From Buchnera aphidicola (Nurudea shiraii) (lineage in GTDB: Bacteria > Pseudomonadota > Gammaproteobacteria > Enterobacterales > Enterobacteriaceae), in NCBI GenBank assembly GCA_039829955.1, contig CP140035.1, forward strand, positions 496,001 through 560,000: DNA of 64,000 nucleotides. The letters run 5' to 3'. The notes below the pieces were generated by a model. That model saw only the letters and a list, made by a program, of their open reading frames with translations, was not told the origin of the DNA and made no database searches. Position numbers and translations under genes: made by a program. Positions 1 through 12,065 of the stretch are shown here, one piece after another (positions within the stretch are counted from its first letter, which is position 1; each line of letters opens with the position of its first letter).

Positions 1-42
1 TATGCTAATATTATTTGATAAGTACAAATAGTTTTTATAATT

Positions 43-1140
43 ATGAATCACGAAATTTTAGCTAATAAATGGCGTCCTCAAGAATTTAGTAATGTAGTTG
101 GACAAAAATACGTTGTTTCTGCTATACGTAATGGACTAAAATTAAAACGCATACATCATACATGGTTACTTTATGGAATGCGAGGTACTGGAAAAACAAC
201 AATTGCACGATTATTGGCAAAAAGTTTAAGCTGTGAAAAAAAAATAACACATAACCCATGTAGAACATGTTCAAATTGTTGTGAAATAGAAAAAGGAAAA
301 TTTATTGATCTATTTGAAGTAGATGCTGCTTCCAGAACAAAAATAGAAGATATGAAAGAACTATTAGAAAATATATATTATTTACCTGTCAAGGGAAGAT
401 TTAAAATATATCTTATAGACGAAGTACATATGCTTTCTACACACAGTTTTAATGCTCTTTTAAAAATAATCGAAGAACCTCCTAAACATGTAAAATTTAT
501 TTTAGCTACTACTAATTTAGAAAAAGTTCCCAAAACTGTTCTGTCACGCTGCTTACATTTTCAACTAAAACCTATTGGCATACATAAAATATTAAAAAAA
601 GTTGAATACATTCTATCTCAAGAAAATATATATTTTGAATATGAAGCGATAAAATTAATATCTATAGAATCAGAAGGAAGTTTAAGAGATACATTAAATT
701 TAATAGAACAAGTTATTTCTATAGGAAATGGAAAAATTCTAACTAAAATCACACAAAAGATACTAGGAAAATTAGACAATTATCAAATATTAAAAATAAC
801 ATTAGCATTATTCAAAAAAGATTTTAAAAAAATGTTATTATTATTTCAATATATAGAACAATTAGATATTACTTGGGAACATATATTAACAGAAATTTTG
901 AAATTATTACATCAAATAGCCATGCTCAAAACATTTCCTCAAATAAAGCAAAACTGTACTTTTTTTGAAGATGAAGAAATTAATAAAAAAATATATCAAA
1001 TTTCGAAAATTTACAAATATTCTGATATTCAATCATATTATCATACTATATTAATGGGAAAAAAAGAACTATATATAGCTCCTAGTTATCAAATTGGAGT
1101 AGAAATGACTTTGTTACGTGCATTAAATCTTAAAATTTAA
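43..1140 (+). CDS. dnaX: DNA polymerase III clamp-loader subunit gamma, short form
   Basis: This is the ATPase of the clamp loader, which opens the beta clamp and places it on primed DNA. The 365-residue protein has the P-loop GMRGTGKTT near residue 46, a zinc module of four Cys (C64, C73, C76, C79 region), the Walker B box IDEVHML near 126, and the sensor SRC motif near 170. E. coli tau has 643 residues and gamma 431, so this protein ends close to the end of domain III and lacks the tau-specific DnaB- and alpha-binding domains. The E. coli frameshift site that makes gamma lies beyond this stop, so no tau/gamma switch is possible here. It is followed by ybaB, as in E. coli. Start chosen at the first ATG of the frame; the family assignment is certain. 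Confidence 0.96.
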   Translation: MNHEILANKWRPQEFSNVVGQKYVVSAIRNGLKLKRIHHTWLLYGMRGTGKTTIARLLAKSLSCEKKITHNPCRTCSNCCEIEKGKFIDLFEVDAASRTKIEDMKELLENIYYLPVKGRFKIYLIDEVHMLSTHSFNALLKIIEEPPKHVKFILATTNLEKVPKTVLSRCLHFQLKPIGIHKILKKVEYILSQENIYFEYEAIKLISIESEGSLRDTLNLIEQVISIGNGKILTKITQKILGKLDNYQILKITLALFKKDFKKMLLLFQYIEQLDITWEHILTEILKLLHQIAMLKTFPQIKQNCTFFEDEEINKKIYQISKIYKYSDIQSYYHTILMGKKELYIAPSYQIGVEMTLLRALNLKI

Positions 1141-1323
1141 TTGAAAAAACTATTTGAAAATAAAAGTAACATACCATTAACATATGAAAAATATAAAATA
1201 TACATATTATAGTTTGATATTTTAAATGCATCTTCATGCTAATTATAAAATTTTTATAAAATTAAAGTGTTAAAAACTATTAACTATACGATAACAATAA
1301 TAAAATTAAAATAGGAAATAAAC

Positions 1324-1656
1324 ATGTTTTCTAAAACAGGATTAAATGACTTAATCACACAAGCACAAAATTTACAAAAAAAAATGACTAAAATACAAGA
1401 AGAAGTATCTTCTATAGAAATTGTTGGAGAATCTGGAGCTGGAATCGTAAAAGTAACATTAATTGGATCTAACAACTGCAAAAAAATAGAAATAGATCCC
1501 AAACTAATAAAAGAAAACAATAAAGAAATACTAGAAGATCTAATCGTAGCAGCGTTTAACGATGCAGTGAGACGTATATCCGATCTTAAAAAACAAAGAA
1601 TGTCTACTATTTCATCAGATATCCCATTTTCTAATAATTTAAATATTCCATTTTGA
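1324..1656 (+). CDS. ybaB: YbaB/EbfC family nucleoid-associated protein
   Basis: This is a small DNA-binding protein of the YbaB/EbfC family that forms dimers. Its cellular role is poorly defined: nucleoid association and gene regulation are reported in other bacteria. The 110 residues match the usual length of about 109 and keep the family core GESGAGIVKVTLIG near residues 37-50 and IEIDP near 57, with an alpha-helical N-terminus rich in Gln and Lys. It lies 183 bases after dnaX and before htpG; E. coli has dnaX-ybaB-recR-htpG, so recR is missing here. The upstream sequence ATAGGAAATAAAC gives a usable ribosome site for the ATG. Confidence 0.94.
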   Translation: MFSKTGLNDLITQAQNLQKKMTKIQEEVSSIEIVGESGAGIVKVTLIGSNNCKKIEIDPKLIKENNKEILEDLIVAAFNDAVRRISDLKKQRMSTISSDIPFSNNLNIPF

Positions 1657-1890
1657 AGATCTATAATAAAATACTTAAATTAGAATTTAATATTCCAACA
1701 TTGTTCAAACAATAAACATTTCTAAAATATTTAAATTACTATTTGAGACATAAAACTAATAAAGTTATTATAAATATTTTATAAATATAATTTTTATCAT
1801 ATTTATGTTTTAAATAAAAATAACCTTTATATCTAAATACATTTAACTGTTAAAGTTCTACTACTAAAATTTCTAAAATAAGGGAATTAC

Positions 1891-3768
1891 ATGAATTCTA
1901 GTGAAAAAAAAATATACGAATTTCAATCAGAAACAAACGAAATATTACATTTAATGATCCATTCTCTATATTCTAATAAAGAAATATTTCTGAGAGAACT
2001 AATTTCTAATGCTTCAGATGCTATAGATAAACTTAAATTTAAATCAATATCTATTCCAACACTATATGAAAATAACACTAAAATGTGTATTAAAATCTCT
2101 ATAGACAACACAAATAAAACTTTAATAATTAGAGATAATGGAATAGGAATGACGTATGAAGAAATAATTAATAATTTAGGAACTATAGCGAAATCAGGAA
2201 CGAAAGAATTTCTTGAATCTTATAATAAAATAAATAATAAAAAAAGCAATTTAATCGGAAAATTTGGAGTAGGATTTTACTCGGCGTTCATTGTATCTAA
2301 AAAAATAATAGTAAGAAGTAGATTTGGTGGATTTCCTGAAAGCGAAGGTGTTTTATGGGAATCTGAAGGTAAAGGAAAATACGAAGTTAGCAAAATTAAT
2401 AAAAAAGAACGAGGAACAGAAATTACTTTATATTTAAAACCAAAAGAAGAGTTTTTTTTAAAACTATGGAATATAAAAAATATAATACAAAAATACTCTA
2501 ATCATATATCTATTCCAATAAAAATAAGTTCATTAGACAAAAAAACAAAAACCGAAACATGGGAACAGATAAATCAAGCACAAACACTATGGTCCTTAAA
2601 ACAATCCGAAATTAAAGATGAGGAATATATAAATTTTTATAAACAACTAACAAACGATTCTCAAGACCCTATTATATGGACTCATAACAAAATTGAAGGT
2701 ATACAAGAATATACAATTTTGTTATATATTCCTTCAAAATCTACTTGGGAAATTTGGAATAGAGATAACAAACACGGTTTAAAATTATATGTTAAAAGAA
2801 TATATATTATGGATGACGCAGAACAATTTCTTCCTCATTATCTCAGATTTATAAAAGGAATTATTGACTCAAATGATTTACCATTAAATATCTCTCGAGA
2901 GATATTACAAGAAAATCATATTGTTCAAAATTTAAAAAAAGCACTTACTAAACGAGTTTTAAACCTATTACAAAAACTTTCCAAAAATTCTCATTCTTAT
3001 CAATTATTTTGGATTCAATTTGGTTCAATATTAAAAGAAGGACCAGCTGAAGACTACGAAAACAAAGACTGTATAGCTAAATTATTAAGGTTTCATTCTA
3101 TGAAACAAAATTCTTCAGAAAAAGTAATATCTCTTCAAAACTATATTGATAATATGCAAGAAAAACAAAAAAAAATCTATTTTATTACATCAGATAGTTA
3201 CTTTTCAGCAATAAATAGCCCGCACTTAGAATTTTTCAAAAAGAAAAATATTGATGTTTTACTTTTAATTGAAAAAATTGACGAATGGATGATGAATTAC
3301 CTGACTGAATTTGATGGAAAAAAGTTTCAATCAGTTAGCAAACATGATAAATCTATCGAAGAATTAAATGACGATAATGAAAATCAAAAAAAAGATTTAA
3401 ATCTAAATATGAATTCTTTTATAGAAAAAATAAAAAAAACATTAAAAAACAAAATAAAAGATGCTCGATGTACTTATAAATTAACACATACTCCAGCTAT
3501 GGTTATAACTGATTCAAATGATATGACTACTCAAATGGCTAAATTATTTTCTGCAGCGGGACAATCAGTACCTGAAATAAAATATATATTTGAAATCAAT
3601 CCCAATCATAAATTAATTAAAAAAATACAAGAAGAAACAAACCAGGAAAAAATCGAAAATTGGATAAAAATATTATTTGATCAATCTCTTCTTTTAGAAA
3701 AAAATACTCTAGAAAATCCTAGCAAATTCATTAATAGAATCAATAATCTTTTGATTAATTGTAATTAA
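1891..3768 (+). CDS. htpG: Hsp90 chaperone HtpG
   Basis: This is the bacterial Hsp90, an ATP-dependent cytosolic dimeric chaperone. At 625 residues it matches the family length (E. coli 624). The GHKL ATP-binding fold is visible in order: LISNASDAIDKL near residue 34, DNGIGMT near 86, and GKFGVGFYSAFIV near 129. The middle-domain catalytic region SREILQEN lies near 335, and the C-terminal dimerisation domain is complete. The start has a good ribosome site, AAGGG, eight to nine bases upstream. The 234-base spacer before it should hold a promoter, but I could not recognise a convincing heat-shock (sigma32) box. recR, the usual upstream neighbour, is absent. Confidence 0.97.
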   Translation: MNSSEKKIYEFQSETNEILHLMIHSLYSNKEIFLRELISNASDAIDKLKFKSISIPTLYENNTKMCIKISIDNTNKTLIIRDNGIGMTYEEIINNLGTIAKSGTKEFLESYNKINNKKSNLIGKFGVGFYSAFIVSKKIIVRSRFGGFPESEGVLWESEGKGKYEVSKINKKERGTEITLYLKPKEEFFLKLWNIKNIIQKYSNHISIPIKISSLDKKTKTETWEQINQAQTLWSLKQSEIKDEEYINFYKQLTNDSQDPIIWTHNKIEGIQEYTILLYIPSKSTWEIWNRDNKHGLKLYVKRIYIMDDAEQFLPHYLRFIKGIIDSNDLPLNISREILQENHIVQNLKKALTKRVLNLLQKLSKNSHSYQLFWIQFGSILKEGPAEDYENKDCIAKLLRFHSMKQNSSEKVISLQNYIDNMQEKQKKIYFITSDSYFSAINSPHLEFFKKKNIDVLLLIEKIDEWMMNYLTEFDGKKFQSVSKHDKSIEELNDDNENQKKDLNLNMNSFIEKIKKTLKNKIKDARCTYKLTHTPAMVITDSNDMTTQMAKLFSAAGQSVPEIKYIFEINPNHKLIKKIQEETNQEKIENWIKILFDQSLLLEKNTLENPSKFINRINNLLINCN

Positions 3769-3857
3769 TTAGAAGATTAAAAATCTTACTTACAAAAACG
3801 CTTAATAGCAATCATTGAAATATATTTTCAAACATTTAAGGTGTAAAAAGAGAAAAT

Positions 3858-4496
3858 ATGCGAATTTTTTTAATAGGAGCACCAGGATCAGGAAAAGGTA
3901 CACAAGCTAGATTACTTTCTAAAAGATATCATTTAATAAAAATTTCTATCGGAGAAATACTAAGAGAGCTAATACATAATAAAACTTCACCAGAAAAAAA
4001 AATTAAAAATCTTATAAACAAGGGAAAACTAGTTTCAGACAAAACTATTATAAGAATAGTAAAAAATCGAATTTCTCAAAAAGATTGTATGTCAGGATTT
4101 ATATTAGATGGATTTCCAAGAACTATCGGACAAGCTAAAATAATTAGTAAAAATGAAATATCAGTTGACTACATTTTCGAACTTAAAATACCTACTAAAA
4201 TAATCATAGAGCGAATTTTGAAAAGAAAAAAAGATTCCCTTACTCCTAAAAAAACTTATAGTTTAAAAAATGAGAATCTGCCTCACGCAAATAACAACTT
4301 TTTTTTCAGAAAAGATGACGATGAAGTAATTATTAAAAAAAGATTACAAGAATACAAAAAATTTACACAACCTTTAAAAACATATTGGAATAAAAATTTT
4401 AAAAATAAAAAAATTCAATTTTTTGAAATAGATGGAACTCAAACTATACTTAATGTATATAAAGATATAAAAATAATTTTAGAAAAAAAGACATAG
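3858..4496 (+). CDS. adk: Adenylate kinase
   Basis: Adenylate kinase interconverts ATP plus AMP with two ADP in the cytosol. The 212-residue protein has the P-loop GAPGSGKGT at residues 7-15, the AMP-site motif DGFPRT near 84-89, and all five arginines important in E. coli (R36, R88, R123, R156 and R167 equivalents). The LID between the R123 and R156 equivalents is shorter than in E. coli (27 against 32 residues). It has lost the SGR and YHV motifs and become Lys/Asn-rich. The protein is otherwise intact and probably active. Ribosome site AAGGTG lies upstream. It follows htpG as in E. coli. The E. coli downstream gene hemH is missing; a tRNA-Arg follows on the other strand. Confidence 0.95.
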   Translation: MRIFLIGAPGSGKGTQARLLSKRYHLIKISIGEILRELIHNKTSPEKKIKNLINKGKLVSDKTIIRIVKNRISQKDCMSGFILDGFPRTIGQAKIISKNEISVDYIFELKIPTKIIIERILKRKKDSLTPKKTYSLKNENLPHANNNFFFRKDDDEVIIKKRLQEYKKFTQPLKTYWNKNFKNKKIQFFEIDGTQTILNVYKDIKIILEKKT

Positions 4497-4539
4497 AATT
4501 TCATAAAACTTAATTTTTATATTAAATTATTACTGTTAT

Positions 4540-4613
4540 TGCGCTCTATAGGATTTGAACCTATGACCTACGGCTTAGAAGGCCGTTGCTCTATCCAACT
4601 GAGCTAAGAGCGC
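4540..4613 (-). tRNA. tRNA-Arg (anticodon TCT)
   Basis: On the minus strand a full cloverleaf folds: acceptor stem GCGCTCT/AGAGCGC, D-arm with AGTTGGAT, anticodon stem ACGGC/GCCGT around loop CTTCTAA, and T-arm with GGTTCGAATCC. Anticodon TCT reads AGA, the commonest arginine codon in such an AT-rich genome. The discriminator base is A. CCA is not encoded, so it must be added after transcription. It sits alone between adk and folD. Confidence 0.97.
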
Positions 4614-4825
4614 AATTTTTAAAATAAACTTTTATTTAATTTTTAATAAAAATATAAAGAAACCATTTGATAAAAAATTACACTTAAAAAAGCATGCAAA
4701 AAAATTCATTTACATTTTTATTAATGTTAAAATAGTATTATATACTATTATTTGTATCAAAAAAATATTTTTGTTATTTTTAATTACATAAACATACAAT
4801 ACTTAAACTAAAATGAGTACATTCA

Positions 4826-5680
4826 ATGCTTAAAAAAATTTTAAATGGAAAAAAAATTTCTAGAGAAATACATCATGATATAAAAAAACAAGTACAAAAA
4901 AAAATATTACTAGGAAAAAGACCACCCGGACTAGCAGTAATATTGATAGGAAATTATCCACCATCAGTTATCTATGTCAACAAAAAAAAAATAGCTTGCA
5001 AAAAAGCTGGATTCAATTTAAAAATATGGAATTTTTCTCATACTACACAAGAAGATAAAATAATAAATTTAATAAAGATACTTAATAAAGATTCAAACAT
5101 AGACGGTATCTTAGTACAACTACCTATTCCTAAACAAATAAATATTAACAATATATTTGATAGTATTACTCCTGAAAAAGACGTAGATGGATTACATCCA
5201 TATAATATAGGACGACTATGTCAAAAAAATCCTCAATTGCGACCTTGTACACCATTTGGAATTATTACACTTTTGAAACATTATAACATCAACATACAAG
5301 GTCTACATGCTGTTATAATAGGAGCCTCTAACACAGTAGGACGACCTATGAATTTAGAGTTACTATTATCTGGATGCACTACTACAGTTACACATAGATT
5401 TACCAAAAATATAAAATACTTTATTGCGCAAGCTGATATAATAATAATAGCAATAGGAAGGAAAAAATTTTTAAAAGGAAATTGGATAAAACCTGGAGCA
5501 ATAGTTATTGATGTAGGAATTAATAAATTAGAAAACGGAAAAATAGTAGGAGATGTAGATTTTGAATCAACTATTCAACGTGCATCGTATATTACTCCAG
5601 TACCTGGTGGAGTAGGTCCCATGACTGTAATTACATTATTATATAACACATATAAAGCCTATATAAATAATAATATTTAA
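4826..5680 (+). CDS. folD: Bifunctional methylenetetrahydrofolate dehydrogenase/cyclohydrolase
   Basis: FolD converts 5,10-methylene-THF to 10-formyl-THF, an NADP-dependent oxidation followed by hydrolysis. This supplies one-carbon units for purines and for the formyl group used by Fmt, which is also in this window. The 284-residue protein (E. coli 288) has the catalytic region YVNKKK near residue 50, the signature GILVQLPIP near 94, and [10 protein letters not shown] near 117. The Rossmann segment GASNTVGRP lies near 167 and the C-terminal signature PGGVGPMT near 261. No truncation. The gene has its own upstream spacer and converges with cysS, with only about 65 bases between the stops. Confidence 0.97.
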   Translation: MLKKILNGKKISREIHHDIKKQVQKKILLGKRPPGLAVILIGNYPPSVIYVNKKKIACKKAGFNLKIWNFSHTTQEDKIINLIKILNKDSNIDGILVQLPIPKQININNIFDSITPEKDVDGLHPYNIGRLCQKNPQLRPCTPFGIITLLKHYNINIQGLHAVIIGASNTVGRPMNLELLLSGCTTTVTHRFTKNIKYFIAQADIIIIAIGRKKFLKGNWIKPGAIVIDVGINKLENGKIVGDVDFESTIQRASYITPVPGGVGPMTVITLLYNTYKAYINNNI

Positions 5681-5745
5681 ACGTTTTAACCCCATTTCTA
5701 AATTTTTATTTTATAAAAAACATTAAAACGATTTAAAAGATAATT

Positions 5746-7149
5746 TTATTTCTTTCTCCAAAAAGTATTAAGCTTTGAATCTTCTAAAACTATGCCTAAC
5801 TTTGATAAATTTTTACGTATTTCATCAGCATACATCCAATTCTTTACTCTTCTTGCATTGTTCCTTTTTTGTATTAAATTATTAATATTATCTATTTCAT
5901 TAGAACAAAATTGATCGTATCTTTGAAAAAAATATTTAGGGTTCTTTAACAATATTCCTAAAACATTTCCTAATTCTCGTAATATATATGCTAAATTCAC
6001 AATTCTATCGTCATCATGATCGTATTTTAATTTTAAAAGGTTTATCTTGTGAGATATATTAAGTAATATTGATAACGCCTCAGGAGTATTAAAATCATTG
6101 TTTAGAGCTGAACAAAATTTTACTTTTAAAAATTCATAATGTTCTAACACATTTAACTTGTAAAAATTTACATCCTTTAAAGAAGAATACAGCTTTTTTA
6201 GCAGAATTTCAGAATTTTTTAATTTTTTTTCACAAAAATACAACGGATGACGATAATGAGTAGATAACAAAAAAAATCGAATACTTTCTGAATCATAACG
6301 TTTTAAAAGATCTTTCAGCAATAAAACATTACCCAAAGATTTAGACATTTTTCGATTTTTTACAATAACTAGTTCAGTATGCATCCAATGATTAACAAAA
6401 AACCGTTCATTTATACAACTAGATTGAGCTAATTCATTTTCGTGATGAGGAAAAATTAAATCTTTTCCTCCACCATGAATATCTATTCTGTCCTTTAAAA
6501 TAGACATACTCATAGAAGAACATTCTATATGCCATCCAGGTCTTCCTATCCCCCATGGAGAATTCCAAAAATGTGTCTCATTTTTATTTGAAATTTTCCA
6601 TAAAACGAAATCCATTGGATTTTTTTTATTTTTATTTCTAGATACACGTGCACCAACCTTAAGACTTTCTATACATTGGTTAGAAAAAACCCCGTATTTC
6701 GGATAAGTGTCAACTGAAAACATTACATCTCCATTATTTGATATATAAGCATGATTTTTTTTTAGCAATTTTAAAATTAACTTAATAATAACGTTTATAT
6801 TTTCCGTAACACGCGGTTCATAATCTGGAGTGATAATATTTAAATCTAAAAAATCTTTATTCATTTGTAAAATCATTCGAGTAGAAAAGTCTGAAATAGT
6901 TTCATTATTTTCTAAAGATTTAGAAATAATTTTATCATCAATATCTGTAATATTTCGTACATATTGCATTTCATAACCACAATAGCATAAATAACGAAAT
7001 ACTATATCAAAAAATATAAAAGTTCTTCCATGACCAATATGGCAATAGTCATATGAAGTTATACCGCAAACATACATCTTAATTATTTTGTCTGAATTGA
7101 TTTTTAACATTTCACATTTTCTTGTGCGAGAATTGAAAACATTCAACAT
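5746..7149 (-). CDS. cysS: Cysteinyl-tRNA synthetase
   Basis: CysS charges tRNA-Cys. It is a class I synthetase with HIGH in CHIGHGRT (near residue 36) and KMSKSLGN (near 268). The catalytic zinc ligands are also visible: Cys in MYVCGIT, Cys in HIECSS, and His in FPHHENE. With the start at 7149 the protein has 467 residues (E. coli 461). The reading frame is open further upstream to 7227, but those 26 residues are hydrophobic with no match to the family. The ATG beginning MLNVFNSRTR aligns with the E. coli start, so 7149 was chosen. The gene converges with folD and diverges from ybeD. Confidence 0.95.
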   Translation of the reverse strand: MLNVFNSRTRKCEMLKINSDKIIKMYVCGITSYDYCHIGHGRTFIFFDIVFRYLCYCGYEMQYVRNITDIDDKIISKSLENNETISDFSTRMILQMNKDFLDLNIITPDYEPRVTENINVIIKLILKLLKKNHAYISNNGDVMFSVDTYPKYGVFSNQCIESLKVGARVSRNKNKKNPMDFVLWKISNKNETHFWNSPWGIGRPGWHIECSSMSMSILKDRIDIHGGGKDLIFPHHENELAQSSCINERFFVNHWMHTELVIVKNRKMSKSLGNVLLLKDLLKRYDSESIRFFLLSTHYRHPLYFCEKKLKNSEILLKKLYSSLKDVNFYKLNVLEHYEFLKVKFCSALNNDFNTPEALSILLNISHKINLLKLKYDHDDDRIVNLAYILRELGNVLGILLKNPKYFFQRYDQFCSNEIDNINNLIQKRNNARRVKNWMYADEIRKNLSKLGIVLEDSKLNTFWRKK

Positions 7150-7657
7150 TATTCTGATCTTATAAAAACATAAAATTATAGAGATATTTATAATAACATA
7201 ATTAATTCTCTGATATGAAATATTCATGTTACAATGCTAAAATATTTTTGTTTTCTAACACTAAATTTTAAGAACATAACATCTTAAAATAAAATTATGA
7301 AAAATTCTTAAAACAAAAGCTATATGATAAGTAAGATATTTTAAAATTTCAAAAATTACACTATTACTTACAATAACTCATATTGTTTCTTAAATATTAA
7401 TTACATTTATTGATGTACCAAATTATATTTTTATCGAAAAAACTAAATCATAAACATCAAATACGTAAGTTTATATATATTACTATAAATCAAAATTTTT
7501 AAAAAACTATAAAATTTAATTTAAATAAATGATTTCATTTTTTAAAAATACTTTTAATTTAAAATTAAAAAAACACATCAATATTAATCCTAAAATACTT
7601 TATTAATATTCTAATGAGTACTATTAATCTCAAAAAATATACTACATAGGAAAAAAT
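7150..7657. other. Intergenic spacer between cysS and ybeD
   Basis: About 500 bases of very AT-rich DNA separate two divergent genes. I see no RNA gene and no open frame that looks coding. It must hold the promoters of cysS (minus) and ybeD (plus), but no convincing -35/-10 pair stands out. In E. coli cysS and ybeD lie in different neighbourhoods (ybeD next to dacA and lipB), so the spacer probably marks a junction where several genes were lost. Confidence 0.6.
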
Positions 7658-7921
7658 ATGAAAAATAAACTTGAAAAAATGCTAAAATTTCCTTGTTTAT
7701 TTACTTATAAAGTTATTGGATTAGCAGAACCTGATCTTATTGATCAAATAATAAGAGTAATTCAGTATAAATTACCAGGTGATTATATTCCACAAATAAA
7801 ATCTAGTAATAAAGGAAATTATTTATCTATTTCTATTACAATTTTGGCTAATAACTTTGAACAAATAGAAAGTTTGTATCACGAATTAAGTAATATTAAT
7901 ATTGTTCGAATGGTACTATAA
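7658..7921 (+). CDS. ybeD: YbeD/DUF493 family small protein
   Basis: This 87-residue protein belongs to the YbeD (DUF493) family, matching the E. coli protein in length. It has the conserved LLKFPC-type start (here MLKFPCLFTYKVIG) and the C-terminal pattern SLYHELSNINIVRMVL. The fold resembles ACT-like regulatory domains; the function is not firmly known. In E. coli it lies between dacA and lipB. Neither is beside it here. Ribosome site AGGA lies nine bases before the ATG. The gene converges with cspE, with a shared hairpin between them. Confidence 0.92.
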   Translation: MKNKLEKMLKFPCLFTYKVIGLAEPDLIDQIIRVIQYKLPGDYIPQIKSSNKGNYLSISITILANNFEQIESLYHELSNINIVRMVL

Positions 7922-8020
7922 ATAAAATTTTAACAAAATATATAGTTAAAATTTATTTTTAGAAAAAATACAAAAAATAAAATCATGAATACAAAATTTT
8001 ATTTAAATATAACAAACACG

Positions 8021-8043
8021 TAATGCAGCAGTTAGCTGCATTA
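8021..8043 (-). terminator. Hairpin terminator for cspE (convergent with ybeD)
   Basis: A perfect inverted repeat TAATGCAGC / GCTGCATTA with a five-base loop lies between the convergent ybeD and cspE. It is GC-rich compared with its surroundings. On the minus strand it is followed by a loosely T-rich stretch (GTGTTTGTTATATTT), so it most probably ends the cspE transcript. Confidence 0.65.
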
Positions 8044-8081
8044 CAATATTGAAAATATTTATAATTACTTTAATAAATACT

Positions 8082-8291
8082 CTATAGACTAATAACATTA
8101 GCCGCTGACGGACCTTTTGCTCCTTCGGTAATTTCGAATTCAACACTTTGACCTTCTGACAAAGTTTTAAATCCGTTGCTTTGGATAGCTGAAAAATGTA
8201 CAAAAACATCTTTACTTCCATCTTCAGGTGTAATGAAACCAAACCCTTTAGATTCATTAAACCATTTCACATTACCTTTAATCTTAGACAT
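8082..8291 (-). CDS. cspE: Cold-shock-like RNA chaperone CspE
   Basis: This is a single cold-shock domain protein of 69 residues that binds single-stranded RNA or DNA and melts secondary structure. It is nearly identical to E. coli CspE over its full length. RNP1 KGFGFITP lies near residue 16-23 and RNP2 VFVHFSAI near 30-37. The conserved C-terminus [12 protein letters not shown] is also present. A ribosome site AAGGTAA precedes the ATG. This is one of the most conserved proteins in the window, fitting strong purifying selection on a general RNA chaperone. Confidence 0.97.
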
Positions 8292-8510
8292 CTATATTAC
8301 CTTCACATTAAAAATATACACTAAACTTAAATTACAAGCTAGCACAACGATTATCGATTATTTTACTTCTAATTTTAATATAATATTAAAAAATAATAAA
8401 TTAAAACTTGCTTAAATTTTTATAATAACACTTATTTTCTAAGTATAAAATATAAAATTTTTTATATCATTTATAATGTTTATTATATTAATTTTAGCTA
8501 AATAAATGTA

Positions 8511-8541
8511 AAAAAAAAAATCCGAAATAACTCGGATTTTT
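8511..8541 (-). terminator. Rho-independent terminator of the 23S-5S operon
   Basis: Directly after the 5S gene, the minus strand reads a stem AAATCCGA / TCGGATTT with a six-base loop followed by ten T residues. This is a textbook intrinsic terminator and the clearest one in the window. Confidence 0.9.
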
Positions 8542-8542
8542 G

Positions 8543-8662
8543 CAACCTGGCAATGTCCTACTCTCACACGGGGAAACCCCGTACTACCATTGGCGTTGAA
8601 ATGTTTCACTTCTGAGTTCGACATGGATTCAGGTGGTACCATAACACTATTTTTACCAGGTT
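8543..8662 (-). rRNA. rrf: 5S ribosomal RNA
   Basis: The minus strand matches E. coli 5S rRNA over about 120 bases, including the internal stretch CGAACTCAGAAGTGAAA and the loop GAGAGTAGG. The terminal stem is AACCTGG/CCAGGTT. It lies about 100 bases downstream of 23S and is followed at once by an intrinsic terminator. Ends are placed by alignment to E. coli from memory and may be off by one or two bases. Confidence 0.97.
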
Positions 8663-8759
8663 GCTTAAACATTTGAATATGTTAGATATTTAAATAAATC
8701 AAAATCGGACTTCAAAAATTTATTATATTAAGAAATTATTTAAACATCTCTGGCGTTGT

Positions 8760-11695
<2,936 letters not shown>

Positions 11696-11869
11696 TTACA
11701 ACCCACAGATGTTTAATTTATAATTTAATATAAAATTTTTGATTCCGAATTTTTAAAGAGCTAAAATTTTTTAAACTTAAAAAATTTATGAATATTTCAT
11801 AAACAAATTAGAGAATAACACATTGCAATAATATAGTATACAAATAATTTTGATAATTATATATTTATT

Positions 11870-11942
11870 TGTCTCCTAGGGGATTTGAACCCCTGTTACC
11901 GCCGTGAAAGGGCGATGTCCTAGTCCTCTAGACGAAGGAGAC
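11870..11942 (-). tRNA. tRNA-Glu (anticodon TTC)
   Basis: The minus strand gives acceptor stem GTCTCCT/AGGAGAC, loop CTTTCAC with anticodon TTC, and T-arm CAGGGGTTCGAATCCCCT. It is very close to E. coli tRNA-Glu, which sits in the 16S-23S spacer of several E. coli rRNA operons. Here it heads the 23S-5S half-operon. The discriminator base is A rather than the G of E. coli, and CCA is not encoded. Confidence 0.97.
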
Positions 11943-11991
11943 GAAACATATAAAATTAACAATACGAAATTAAATTATATATCTTTTATCT

Positions 11992-12019
11992 ATGTTACAT
12001 AATGAAAAAAAAGAGTCAA
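11992..12019 (-). promoter_or_regulatory. Putative promoter of the tRNA-Glu-23S-5S operon
   Basis: On the minus strand a strong -35 box TTGACT (12014-12019) is followed after 16 bases by TAACAT (11992-11997), about 50 bases before tRNA-Glu. The spacer contains an eight-T run. It lies in the short space after aroE, where a stable-RNA promoter is needed because the 16S gene is elsewhere. The -35 is near-consensus and the -10 matches four of six positions. Confidence 0.6.
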
Positions 12020-12065
12020 GAGTTTTTTAACTTTAAAACTTATAAAATATGTTTTTTTATATATA

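Noticed and set aside
1324..1520. Antisense frame over ybaB and similar antisense frames over fmt, htpG, tuf, fusA and others
   Set aside because: They mirror real genes, have no ribosome sites and no family resemblance.
5690..5697. CCCCATTT resembling a sigma32 -10 box
   Set aside because: It lies between the convergent ends of folD and cysS with no gene downstream on that strand.
5682..5730. CGTTTTAA / TTAAAACG inverted repeat between folD and cysS as terminator
   Set aside because: The loop is about 34 bases and the stem is mostly A-T, so it is too weak to call.
7150..7227. Longer N-terminus for CysS starting at 7227
   Set aside because: The extra 26 residues are hydrophobic and unlike the family; the internal ATG at 7149 aligns with the E. 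coli start.
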